DNA from: Amycolatopsis lexingtonensis | GTDB lineage: Bacteria; Actinomycetota; Actinomycetes; Mycobacteriales; Pseudonocardiaceae | Reading direction: 5' to 3' | Assembly (NCBI RefSeq): GCF_014873755.1 | Contig: NZ_JADBEG010000001.1 | Coordinates: 7,910,501-7,974,500 of the forward strand | DNA: 64,000 bases | Part shown: positions 46,637-54,050 of the stretch, one piece after another | Layout: every line of letters begins with the position of its first letter | Position numbering within the stretch: position 1 is the first letter of the stretch | The notes under the pieces: model-generated | The model's input: the letters and a program-made list of their open reading frames with translations, nothing else | Told to the model about the DNA's origin: nothing | Databases searched by the model: none | Made by a program: the position numbers and the translations under genes

Positions 46637-47838
46637 CGACGACTGAACGCATCGGCGTCTGGAATCAGGTGGTCGGCCAGGAAGCCGCGGTCGAAACGCT
46701 GACCGCGGCCGCGTCTGCCGCCGCGAAGATCGTGGCCGGCGAGCCCGCCCCGCCCGGGGCGATGACGCACGCGTGGCTGCTCACCGGCCCGCCCGGATCC
46801 GGCCGTTCGGTGGCCGCGCGGACGTTCGCCGCGGCCCTGCAGTGCAGCACCGGCACCGGCTGCGACGCCTGCCCCGGCTGCCACACGACGATGGCGGGCA
46901 CACACGCCGACGTCCGGCTCGTGGTGCCCGAAGGCCTGTCGATCTCGGTCGCCGAGATGCGGGCGCTGGTGCAGGCCGCCGCGCGCCGCCCGACCACCGG
47001 CAACTGGCAGGTCGTCATCATCGAGGACGCCGACCGGCTCACCGAAGGCGCGTCGAACGCTTTGCTGAAGGCCGTCGAAGAGCCGCCGGACCGCACGGTC
47101 TTCCTGCTCTGCGCGCCGTCCGACCACCCCGAGGACGTCTCGGTGACGATCCGCTCGCGCTGCCGCCTGGTGACGCTGCGGACGCCGCCGCCGGAGGCGA
47201 TCGCCGACGTGCTGGTGCGCCGGGACCACGTCGACCCGGAGCGGGCGCACTGGGCCGCTTCGGTGTGCGGCGGCCACGTCGGCCGCGCGCGCCGGCTCGC
47301 CACCGACGAGGCCGCGCGGCAGCGCCGGGCCACCGTGCTGCGGATCCCGCTGGGCCTGCGCCGCCCCAGTGACGTTTTCACCTGTGCCGACCAGCTGATC
47401 AGCGCGGCCGAGGCGGACGCGGGCGAGGCGAGCAAGGGCCGCGACGAGGACGAACGCAACGAGCTGCGGACGGCGATGGGCGGCGACGGCGTCGGCAAGG
47501 GCGTCGCCGGGGCCAAGCGGGCCGCCGAAGCCGCGGTCAAGCAGCTCGAGAAGAAGCAGAAGTCCCGCGCCACCCGGACCCAGCGCGACACGCTCGACCT
47601 GGCGCTGGTCGACCTCGCCGGGTTCTACCGCGACGTCCTGGTCACCGTCACCCGTTCCGGCGCGACGCTCAACCACCCGGACCACGCGGACCAGATCCGC
47701 GAAGCGGCTTCGGCGTGGACGCCGGAATCGACGCTCCGCCGGCTCGAAGCGGTGCTGGAGTGCCGCGAGGCGATCGACCTGAACGTCAAGCCGCGCATCG
47801 CCGTCGAGGCGATGGTCACGACGCTTCGCCAGGGCTGA
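46633..47838 (+). CDS. holB: DNA polymerase III subunit delta'
   Basis: 401-aa clamp-loader delta' subunit. AAA+ domain with LLTGPPGSGRSVAARTFAAAL (GRS in place of GKS, as expected for a non-hydrolysing delta'), zinc module CSTGTGCDACPGCH, IIEDADRLTEGASNALLKAVEEPP and SVTIRSRCRLVTLR. A charged Lys/Glu-rich linker lies at about 285-320. GTG 46633 has GGAGG 4 nt upstream and overlaps the previous stop. Loads the sliding clamp together with DnaX and HolA, which are not in this window. Confidence 0.93.
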   Translation: MTTTERIGVWNQVVGQEAAVETLTAAASAAAKIVAGEPAPPGAMTHAWLLTGPPGSGRSVAARTFAAALQCSTGTGCDACPGCHTTMAGTHADVRLVVPEGLSISVAEMRALVQAAARRPTTGNWQVVIIEDADRLTEGASNALLKAVEEPPDRTVFLLCAPSDHPEDVSVTIRSRCRLVTLRTPPPEAIADVLVRRDHVDPERAHWAASVCGGHVGRARRLATDEAARQRRATVLRIPLGLRRPSDVFTCADQLISAAEADAGEASKGRDEDERNELRTAMGGDGVGKGVAGAKRAAEAAVKQLEKKQKSRATRTQRDTLDLALVDLAGFYRDVLVTVTRSGATLNHPDHADQIREAASAWTPESTLRRLEAVLECREAIDLNVKPRIAVEAMVTTLRQG

Positions 47839-47846
47839 AACGCGAA

Positions 47847-47878
47847 GAACCCCGCCGGGAAAGCTCCCGGCAGGGTTC
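47847..47878. terminator. Bidirectional terminator after holB
   Basis: GAACCC-C-GCCGGGA (47847-47860) pairs with TCCCGGC-A-GGGTTC (47865-47878): 13 pairs, one mismatch, AAGC loop. Lies between convergent genes. Confidence 0.8.
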
Positions 47879-47894
47879 CTTCACTGCCTTCGCG

Positions 47895-49559
47895 TCACTC
47901 GCGCGGCCGCGGCGACGGCTTGAACGGCTTCTCCTCGACGGCGACGGCCAGCGGGCGACGGCGGCCACCCGGCATCGCGGCCACCATCACGACGCCCAGC
48001 AGCAGCATCGCGGTGCCCCACCAGAACAGCGGCACGGTGTCGTACGCGCCCCCGGTGTAGGCGAGGTTCTTCACCGGCCCCTTCGGCGCCTGGCCGCCCG
48101 CGGGCGGCGTCGACGTCGTCCCGCAGACGACACCGCCGGTCGGCGCGTAGGCCCGCGCGATCTGCTCGCCGAGCGACAGCTGGGCCAGCGACGACGGCAG
48201 GTTCTTGGCCTGCTCGTCCGGCAGCAGGCTCTTGAGCTTGGTCGTCGGCAGCAGCTGCAGGTCGAACATCCGCGCCGACGCGCCCAGCTGGAAGCCCTTG
48301 AACGGCGTGGTCATGTTCGCGGACTTCTGGTCCAGCCCGGCGATGCTCAGCCGCAGCACGCCGAGGTCGAGGACGGTGCCCGCGGTGCTGCCGACCTGCT
48401 GGACGCCCTTGGTGAGCGTGGAGACCAGCCCGCCGACGACCGGGATGTCGTTCAGCTGCCCGAACTGGTCGCTCAGGCCCTTCAGCGGCAGCCCGATCGG
48501 GATGTCCTTGGTCGGGTGCGCGGCGTCCAGGGTGTACAGCGTCTTGCCGCCCGCCGCGATGGTCAGCACCGGCGCGGTGTAGTCCACTTTGGACGTCTTG
48601 GCGTCGCCGGTGGAGGTCACCTTGAGCGTCGGCTGGCTGGCCACCTTGATGCTCAGCGCCAGTGGCGTTCCCTTGAGGATCTCGATGTCCGCGCCCTGCA
48701 GCGTCGACGTCGACTGCACGGCCTTGTTCTTCGAGCCCGGGATGTCGACCAGCTTGACCTGCGAGCGCGACGACAGCGTGTTCGGCAGGCTCAGCAGCGA
48801 GCCGGTGCCGTTGGCCGAGGTCTGCCCGCCGCCCTGCAACAGGCCGCCGAGGCTCTGCAGGCCCTTGGTCAGGTCGAACCCGCTCGCCAGCGAACCCGGG
48901 TCGAGCTTCGGCTTCAGCGCGTCCAGCCCCAGGTTCGGCATCGACGGGATGACGTTCAGCAGCGACAGGCTCGCCACCGACGTGCTGGCGTCGGCGATGG
49001 TGTCGACGCACGGCCCCAGCGTCGGGCTCCACCGCGCGTGCGCGCTCCCGTTGAGCAACCCGATGTTGAGCAGCGGGTTCGCCGGCCCGTTGAGCCCGCC
49101 GCTGATCGGCTGCGGGTTGTCCGGCAACGCGGTCTGCACGACGCTGCCCGGCGTCTGCGGCGCGTTCCCGCCCACCGACAACCCGAACGGCGACGCCTGC
49201 GCGATCGCCTTCTCGTAGCTCAGGTAGGCGTCCGAGTTCGCCGACGCGCTCGAGAGGCCCATGCCCGCCTCGAGCGCCGACTGCTTCGGCAACGTGTCGC
49301 CGAACCCGGGCAGGATCGTCTTCGTCGGCACGGCGTTGGGCAGCAACCGGATGATCCCGAGCGCGGTCCCGGCATCCCCGACGGCCTGCCCCAGCGGCTG
49401 CGGCCCGATCGGCGCCGAGATCGGCGCCTGCCCAGAACTCGCCGGCTGCGGGATCGGCGTCGTCGGATAGGTGGGATCGGCATTCGCCGGCGCCGCGCTG
49501 AACAGCAACAACGCCGCGGCCGCCGGCAGGGCCACCGAACGGGGCAGTCTTCGCCGCAT
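47895..49559 (-). CDS. Secreted wall protein with C-terminal LAYTG sortase signal
   Basis: 554-aa exported protein. Signal peptide about 1-27 (RRRLPRSVALPAAAALLLFSAAPANA). A long Ser/Gly/Leu-rich central region has no known domain. The C-terminus has LAYTGG, then a membrane helix (TVPLFWWGTAMLLLGVVMVAAM) and a basic tail (PGGRRRP). That is the layout of a sortase substrate, and LAxTG is the motif class preferred by class E sortases. Two Cys (GPCVDT; GVVCGT) may form a disulfide. ATG 49559 has GGAGG 9 nt upstream. No sortase gene in this window. Function unknown; surface structure or adhesion is plausible. Confidence 0.75.
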   Translation of the reverse strand: MRRRLPRSVALPAAAALLLFSAAPANADPTYPTTPIPQPASSGQAPISAPIGPQPLGQAVGDAGTALGIIRLLPNAVPTKTILPGFGDTLPKQSALEAGMGLSSASANSDAYLSYEKAIAQASPFGLSVGGNAPQTPGSVVQTALPDNPQPISGGLNGPANPLLNIGLLNGSAHARWSPTLGPCVDTIADASTSVASLSLLNVIPSMPNLGLDALKPKLDPGSLASGFDLTKGLQSLGGLLQGGGQTSANGTGSLLSLPNTLSSRSQVKLVDIPGSKNKAVQSTSTLQGADIEILKGTPLALSIKVASQPTLKVTSTGDAKTSKVDYTAPVLTIAAGGKTLYTLDAAHPTKDIPIGLPLKGLSDQFGQLNDIPVVGGLVSTLTKGVQQVGSTAGTVLDLGVLRLSIAGLDQKSANMTTPFKGFQLGASARMFDLQLLPTTKLKSLLPDEQAKNLPSSLAQLSLGEQIARAYAPTGGVVCGTTSTPPAGGQAPKGPVKNLAYTGGAYDTVPLFWWGTAMLLLGVVMVAAMPGGRRRPLAVAVEEKPFKPSPRPRE

Positions 49560-49692
49560 GTGCCAGAGCCTCCAGATAGGTCGACCGGTGAGTGAGACCG
49601 GCGTCATAGGGCCCTAACGACGGTCCCCCCGGAAAGTGACGGCACGAGCTTCCGCTACACTTGCTGTCGTCGCCAGCGCGAGCCGGAGACAT

Positions 49693-49766
49693 GCCGCCTT
49701 AGCTCAGTCGGCCAGAGCGATTCACTCGTAATGAATAGGTCGGGGGTTCGATTCCCCCAGGCGGCT
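49693..49766 (+). tRNA. tRNA-Thr (anticodon CGT)
   Basis: Complete cloverleaf: acceptor GCCGCCT/AGGCGGC, D-arm AGCTCAGTCGGCCAGAGC, anticodon arm ATTCA-CTCGTAA-TGAAT giving anticodon CGT, T-arm GGGGGTTCGATTCCCCC. CCA is not encoded. Decodes ACG (Thr). Confidence 0.97.
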
Positions 49767-49777
49767 CGACAAGGTTG

Positions 49778-49808
49778 ATGGCCCCTGCCCCTCGAGGGCA
49801 GGGGCCAT
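49778..49808 (+). terminator. tRNA-Thr terminator
   Basis: ATGGCCCCTGCCC (49778-49790) pairs with GGGCAGGGGCCAT (49796-49808), 13 bp, followed by TTCTTGTCT. Confidence 0.85.
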
Positions 49809-49951
49809 TTCTTGTCTCGCGTATCTTGCGGGGCTCCGCCCCGCGCCCCGCCCGGCGGGCTCCGCCCCCGGCCCCCCGTCGTGGTTGCGTGAGAAGGCCG
49901 GCGGCGGAAATTGTTTGCGGGAACCACCCTTCCGGGTCAAGTTGGAGATGG

Positions 49952-49984
49952 CGAAGGCCCCCGGCTTGTGGCTGGGGGCCTTCG
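49952..49984 (-). terminator. Terminator of the GreA-like gene
   Basis: CGAAGGCCCCC (49952-49962) pairs with GGGGGCCTTCG (49974-49984), and the stem extends inward by 3 bp. 13 nt past the gene's stop on the minus strand. Confidence 0.8.
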
Positions 49985-49997
49985 GAAGGACGGGGCT

Positions 49998-50453
49998 CTA
50001 CTTAGGCGGGGCCAGCTTCACGACCGTTGCCTTGGCGTCGCCGCGGGGGGTTCGGTAGGTGATCTCGTCGCCTGCTTTGGCGCCGACCAGGGCCAGGCCC
50101 AGCGGGCTGTCCGAGGTGATCGCGTCGGCGTCCTCGCCGGGGACCGTGACGACCTGGAAGGTCTCTTCGTCGCCGTCCGAGAAGCGGAGGGTCACCGTTG
50201 TGCCGTCGGGCAGCTGGGCGTTGCCGTAGCCGCCGTGTTCCATCTTCGCGGCCAGGTCGGCGATCTGGCGGTCGAGCCGGGCGGCCGCTTCGGCGCGGTC
50301 GATCACGTCCGCCTGGTCCGCCGCGTCGCCGGTGCGCTCCTGCTCGCCGGGTTGCGGCGCGAGGGCCTGCCGTTGCGCGCGCAAGTTCGCGATTTCCTTC
50401 TCCAGCTGGCTGCGCGCAGCCGGGCTGAGCCCCTTGTCCCCTGAGATCACCAT
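49998..50453 (-). CDS. GreA/GreB-family C-terminal domain protein (Rv3788-like)
   Basis: 151-aa protein related to transcript-cleavage factors and Rnk. N-terminal coiled coil about 10-75 (LSPAARSQLEKEIANLRAQRQAL; IDRAEAAARLDRQIADLAAKM), C-terminal FKBP-like domain (DEETFQVVTVPGEDADAITSDSPLGLALVGAKAGDEITYRTP). The coiled-coil tip (around PQPGEQERTGDAADQADVID) carries the acidic residues needed in GreA. Probably binds the RNA polymerase secondary channel. ATG 50453; a TTG at 50489 is less likely. The classical greA is not in the window. Confidence 0.8.
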   Translation of the reverse strand: MVISGDKGLSPAARSQLEKEIANLRAQRQALAPQPGEQERTGDAADQADVIDRAEAAARLDRQIADLAAKMEHGGYGNAQLPDGTTVTLRFSDGDEETFQVVTVPGEDADAITSDSPLGLALVGAKAGDEITYRTPRGDAKATVVKLAPPK

Positions 50454-50575
50454 GCGCGCATTGTCCGCTGCGCGGACCGGGGTGGCCAATCCGGTTTTTC
50501 ACCCGAAGGTCATCCGCGGGACGTCTGCCCTAGGATTCGGGCCTGTCGTCCGGAAAGAAGGTAACGAGAATCACC

Positions 50576-51166
50576 GTGAGCGCAGTCCCCGGTCGCAGCG
50601 ACCGGCTCTCTCCCAACCAGCTGGCCAAGCAGGAACAGATCGTCGAAGCCGCGCGCGTGGTGCTCGCCCGCGACGGCCTCGCCGGGTGCACCGTCCGGGC
50701 GATCGCCGACGCCGGACCGCTCACCAAGAGCGCGATCCACTACTACTTCGCCGACATCGACGTCCTCATCGACCGCGCGATGGCCGCGCACATCACCGCC
50801 TTCGCGGCGGGGCTGCGCGAGGTGGCCGCGAAGCACGACGAACCCCGCGAGCGGCTCTTCGCCGTGCTCGAGGAGTACCTGCGCGTCTTCGCCGCCAACC
50901 CGAACGCGGCTTTCCTCTGGTTCGAGTACTGGATCGCCGCCGGACGGGCGCAGCACCCGCAGGCCATCGACGTCATGCTCACTTCGCTCGCGGAGCTGTT
51001 CGCCGAGCTCCTCGCCCCGCTCGACGTCGACGACCCGCGGGCGCGGGCCCGGGCGCTGCTGTCGTACCTGCTGGGCACGGTCGTCCAGCAGCGGGTCCGG
51101 CCGCGGCCGTTCGCCACCCTGCGTGCCGACATCGAGGCGCTCTGCTTCGCGAACTACGGCCAGTAA
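50576..51166 (+). CDS. TetR-family transcriptional regulator
   Basis: 196-aa repressor. HTH at about 20-65: KQEQIVEAARVVLARDGLAGCTVRAIADAGPLTKSAIHYYFADIDVLI. Helical ligand domain after it, with FLWFEYWIAAG typical of a subgroup of TetR proteins. GTG 50576, ribosome site weak. A near-perfect 18-bp palindrome 11 nt after its stop, in front of the carboxypeptidase, is the probable operator. Ligand unknown. Confidence 0.88.
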   Translation: MSAVPGRSDRLSPNQLAKQEQIVEAARVVLARDGLAGCTVRAIADAGPLTKSAIHYYFADIDVLIDRAMAAHITAFAAGLREVAAKHDEPRERLFAVLEEYLRVFAANPNAAFLWFEYWIAAGRAQHPQAIDVMLTSLAELFAELLAPLDVDDPRARARALLSYLLGTVVQQRVRPRPFATLRADIEALCFANYGQ

Positions 51167-51176
51167 CACCCAATAG

Positions 51177-51194
51177 ATCCGTACTGGTACGGAT
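51177..51194. promoter_or_regulatory. Perfect palindrome, probable TetR operator
   Basis: ATCCGTAC-TG-GTACGGAT: an 8-bp perfect inverted repeat with a 2-nt centre, typical of TetR sites. It sits between tetR and the carboxypeptidase (58 nt before its start). Confidence 0.6.
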
Positions 51195-51251
51195 TGTGCG
51201 TTACGTCCGGCTCCGGCCAAGGTCGAGAGATCCCCGAGAGCAGGAGACGTG

Positions 51252-52475
51252 ATGCGCACACGAACGTGCATGGCAGCGGCCGCGGCCGTTCTCTTGGTGC
51301 TCACCGCCGGCGGCCAGGCCGGTGCCGCCCAGCCGGACGGACCGCAGGTCTACGAAGTGACCGGCACCGGCACCGCCCAGCAGCGCACCGAGGTCGCGCG
51401 GACCGGCGCGGACATCCTCGACGTCGAAGGCGCGACGACGACGATCATCGCCAACCCCGGCGAGGCGGCTCAGCTGCGCGCGCTCGGCTTCGGCGTCAAG
51501 GCGCTCGGGAAGGTGAACCGGCCGCCGGGCACCGAGACCGTCGAAGACTTCCCGGCCGGCTACACGGGCTACCACACGTACGCCGAGACGCAGACGGAGC
51601 TGCAGAAGGCCGTCGCGAACTACCCCACGCTCGCGAAGCTCGGCAGCGTCGGCAACTCCTACGAGGGCCGCGCGCTGTCGGTGCTCAAGATCAGCGACAA
51701 CGCCGGGACCGACGAGAACGAGCCCGAGGTCCTCTTCACCTGCAACCAGCACGCGCGCGAGCACCTCACCACCGAGATGTGCCTCCGCATCGTGCAGCGG
51801 CTGACCAGCGGGTACGCCACCGACCCGGCGATCAAGCGGCTCGTCGACAGCGCCGAGATCTGGGTGGTCCCGAGCGTCAACCCGGACGGCTCCGAGTACG
51901 ACATCTCCGGCGGCACGTTCCACAGCTGGCGCAAGAACCGCCAGGGCCCCGGCACCGACGCCAACCGCAACTGGGGTTACATGTGGGGCTGCTGCGGCGG
52001 CTCGTCGGGCTCGACGTCCAGCGAGACCTACCGCGGCACGGCGGCGTTCTCCGCGCCCGAGACCCGCGCCCTCTCGAACTGGGTGAACTCTCGCGTGGTC
52101 GGCGGCGTCCAGCAGATCAAGACGCACATCGACTTCCACACCTACTCCGAGCTGGTGCTCTGGCCGTTCGGCTACACCTACGCCGACACCGCGCCGGGCC
52201 TGACCGCGGCCGACGCGCAGAAGTTCCAGTCGCTCGGCAGGCAGATGGCCGCGACCAACGGCTACACGCCGCAGCAGTCCAGCGACCTCTACATCACCGA
52301 CGGCAGCGTCAACGACTGGATGTGGGCGCAGCACAAGATCTGGAGCTTCACCTTCGAGATGTACCCGAAGGGCAGCAGCCCGGGCTTCTACCCGCGCGAC
52401 ACCCAGATCGGGCCGCAGACGACCCGCAACGACCAGGCCGTGGACATCATCATCAACGCCGCGATCACCGGCTGA
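51252..52475 (+). CDS. Secreted zinc carboxypeptidase (M14)
   Basis: 407-aa extracellular metallocarboxypeptidase. Signal peptide about 1-26, propeptide about 27-105, catalytic domain after YTGYHTYAETQTEL. Zinc ligands: HARE at about 167-170 (NQHAREHLTTEM) and the later His in HIDFHTYSEL. Catalytic Glu in IWSFTFEMYPKG. Arg/Asn substrate binding in NPDGSEYD and DANRNWGYMWG. Resembles Streptomyces carboxypeptidase T/SG-type enzymes. ATG 51252 has AGGAG 5 nt upstream. Probably under the TetR repressor encoded just before. Confidence 0.9.
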   Translation: MRTRTCMAAAAAVLLVLTAGGQAGAAQPDGPQVYEVTGTGTAQQRTEVARTGADILDVEGATTTIIANPGEAAQLRALGFGVKALGKVNRPPGTETVEDFPAGYTGYHTYAETQTELQKAVANYPTLAKLGSVGNSYEGRALSVLKISDNAGTDENEPEVLFTCNQHAREHLTTEMCLRIVQRLTSGYATDPAIKRLVDSAEIWVVPSVNPDGSEYDISGGTFHSWRKNRQGPGTDANRNWGYMWGCCGGSSGSTSSETYRGTAAFSAPETRALSNWVNSRVVGGVQQIKTHIDFHTYSELVLWPFGYTYADTAPGLTAADAQKFQSLGRQMAATNGYTPQQSSDLYITDGSVNDWMWAQHKIWSFTFEMYPKGSSPGFYPRDTQIGPQTTRNDQAVDIIINAAITG

Positions 52476-52496
52476 CCCCCAGCAGCCGGCGCGGCT

Positions 52497-52542
52497 CGCG
52501 AATGGCCTCCTTCCCCGTCAGCCGGGGAAGGAGGCCCTCGCG
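52497..52542. terminator. Repeat-family palindromic terminator, diverged copy
   Basis: GGCCTCCTTCCCC (52504-52516) pairs with GGGGAAGGAGGCC (52524-52536), with further pairing at the base. Related to the elements at 40898 and 57160, with CCCC in place of ACC. Ends the carboxypeptidase transcript. Confidence 0.8.
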
Positions 52543-52558
52543 GTTTAGGGTGCGGGGC

Positions 52559-53077
52559 ATGCCTCTGTTCTCGTTCGAAGGGCTCAGCCCGCAGGTCCAC
52601 CCGGACGCCTGGATCGCCCCCACCGCCACCCTCATCGGCGACGTCGTCGTCGAGAAGGACGCCTCGGTCTGGTACGGCGCGGTGATCCGGGCCGACTTCG
52701 GCCGGATCGTCATCCGCGAGGGCGCCAACATCCAGGACAACTCGGTGATCCACGTCAACGACGGCGTCTGCGAGGTCGGCAAGAACGTCACCGTCGGCCA
52801 CCAGTGCCTGGTGCACGACTGCACGATCGGGGAGCAGGCGCTGATCGGCAACGGCTCGACGGTGCTCGACAAGGCGAAGATCGGCGCGCGGGCGCTGGTC
52901 GCGGCCGGGGCCACGGTCACGCCGTCGACCGAGGTGCCGGAAGAGGTGATCGCGATGGGCAGCCCGGCGAAGAAGTTCGTGCCGCTGACCGACTCCGCGC
53001 GCATGTGGGTCGAGCACAACGCGGCGATCTACCAGGAGTTGGCCCGCCGGCACCGCGCGGGGACAAAACCGGTTTGA
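52559..53077 (+). CDS. Gamma-class carbonic anhydrase-family protein
   Basis: 172-aa left-handed beta-helix protein (hexapeptide repeats throughout). Zinc-site histidines are in VIHVND and VGHQCLVHDC. The conserved RADFGRIVIREGANIQDNSV block is present. Homologous to YrdA/PaaY-type gamma-CAs; hydration of CO2 or a thioesterase-type role is possible. Leaderless translation is likely: TAGGGT (52546-52551) ends 7 nt before ATG 52559. Trimer expected. Confidence 0.88.
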   Translation: MPLFSFEGLSPQVHPDAWIAPTATLIGDVVVEKDASVWYGAVIRADFGRIVIREGANIQDNSVIHVNDGVCEVGKNVTVGHQCLVHDCTIGEQALIGNGSTVLDKAKIGARALVAAGATVTPSTEVPEEVIAMGSPAKKFVPLTDSARMWVEHNAAIYQELARRHRAGTKPV

Positions 53078-53104
53078 CCCTCCAGTAACTGGAGACTCTA
53101 GCTT
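53074..53104 (+). promoter_or_regulatory. MerR-type promoter of the L11 paralogue
   Basis: TTGACC (53074-53079), a 19-bp spacer, TAGCTT (53099-53104), then ATG 6 nt later. The spacer holds the perfect palindrome CTCCAGT-A-ACTGGAG (53080-53094). A 19-bp spacer filled by a dyad is the hallmark of promoters activated by MerR-family proteins (DNA twisting). The cognate regulator is not in this window. Confidence 0.7.
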
Positions 53105-53110
53105 CGGGGC

Positions 53111-53533
53111 ATGGCTCCGAAGAAACTCACCCACCAGGTCACCCTCGAGCTCACCGCGGGCAACGCCCCGGTCGTCGACCTCGGCAAGATGCTGGGGCAG
53201 ACCGGGGTCAACCTCGTCGAGATCAAGAAGGTGTACGACTCTTCGACGGCGGCGCAGCGCGGTGACATCGTGCCGGTCGTCGTCTCGGTGTTCGAGGACC
53301 GCTCGTTCGCGCTGCGGCTCAAGACGCCGCCGACGTCGTTCCTCATCAAGAAGGCGCTGGGGGACAAGGGTTCCGCCCGGCCGGGGCACGAGGTCGCCGG
53401 CAAGCTCACGACGGAGCAGCTGCGGGAGATCGCCACGCGCAAGCTGCCGGACCTCAACACCTCCGACGTCGAAGCGGCGATGCGCACGATCGCGGGCACG
53501 GCGCGCTCCATGGGCGTCGTGGTCGTGGACTGA
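53111..53533 (+). CDS. Divergent ribosomal protein L11 (uL11) paralogue
   Basis: 140 aa, the length of standard L11, with conserved GDIVPVVVSVFEDRSFALRLKTPP, and the C-terminal rRNA-binding domain LREIATRKLPDLNTSDVEAAMRTIAGTARSMGV. The N-terminal hinge reads NAPVVDLGKMLGQTGVN, where typical L11 has NPAPPVGPALGQHGVN. The prolines equivalent to Pro22 and Pro26, important for thiopeptide (thiostrepton) action, become Asp and Lys. It is not beside L1, so it is a second copy. ATG 53111, probably leaderless. Role inferred: a conditional L11, perhaps for thiopeptide tolerance or altered stringent response. Confidence 0.85.
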   Translation: MAPKKLTHQVTLELTAGNAPVVDLGKMLGQTGVNLVEIKKVYDSSTAAQRGDIVPVVVSVFEDRSFALRLKTPPTSFLIKKALGDKGSARPGHEVAGKLTTEQLREIATRKLPDLNTSDVEAAMRTIAGTARSMGVVVVD

Positions 53534-53683
53534 CGTGCGCAAGCACGCGGTGGTGCCGCCGTTCCAGCGCTCGACCCCGAGCTCGGGGTCGCGGAACGGC
53601 TGCTGCGCCAGGGAAATCCGCAGCTGAGCGGGATCGTCGCCCGGCTGCCCGACGAATCCGCGGCCGCGCGCCGCCTCAACTCC

Positions 53684-53938
53684 GTGCTGGCGGAGGCGGG
53701 CGCGCGGCCGCGGCTCGTCGCGACCGGGACGGCGTGGCGGATCGTCTACGTGACGCCGTACGCCGGCACCGGCGAGCTGGCCGCGGGGGCGGCCGGGCTC
53801 GCCGAACTCGTCACGGTCGGCGGCTGGCGGCGGGTGAAGCGCTGCGCCACGTGCGCGAAGCCGTTCTGCGACCGGACTTCGGGGTGCACCCGCAAGTGGT
53901 GCGCCGAGCACCGCCGGAGCACTGGCGGGGTGGACTAG
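53684..53938 (+). CDS. CGNR-type zinc-finger protein, N-terminus unclear (possible frameshift)
   Basis: 84 codons from GTG 53684. The C-terminal finger is VKRCATCAKPFCDRTSGCTRKWCAEHRRS (Cys-x2-Cys and Trp-Cys-x2-His); the family's CGNR tail is replaced by EHRR. The same frame is open and family-like (LDPELGVAERLLRQGNPQL; AARRLNSVLAE) back to the L11 stop at 53531, but it has no start codon there. A GTG at 53535 in another frame would need a -1 shift near 53565-53580. So the gene is either truncated, frameshifted, or carries a sequencing error. CGNR proteins are usually transcription regulators. Confidence 0.55.
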   Translation: MLAEAGARPRLVATGTAWRIVYVTPYAGTGELAAGAAGLAELVTVGGWRRVKRCATCAKPFCDRTSGCTRKWCAEHRRSTGGVD

Positions 53939-53947
53939 GCTCTTCTC

Positions 53948-54045
53948 CGCAGCAGCGACTGGCGCCATCGAGGTGGAGCACCACCGGGAAGCGACGACGA
54001 GGCCGGCACCGCGCGCCTGGGTGAAGGCCACTCCAGAGCCGGAGT
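53948..54045 (+). promoter_or_regulatory. ZTP (pfl) riboswitch of glyA
   Basis: Leader of glyA with conserved ZTP/pfl elements: GCGACTGGCGCC (53955-53966), the hairpin region GGTGGAGCACCACCGGGAAGCG, and the 3' pseudoknot segment CCGCGCGCCTGGGTG (54009-54023). ZTP riboswitches sense 5-aminoimidazole-4-carboxamide ribotide (ZMP/ZTP) when 10-formyl-THF is low and turn on one-carbon genes; glyA is a classic target. Immediately after, ACTCC (54030-54034) pairs with GGAGT (54041-54045), masking the ribosome site: a translational off-switch. Confidence 0.87.
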
Positions 54046-54050
54046 ACGCC

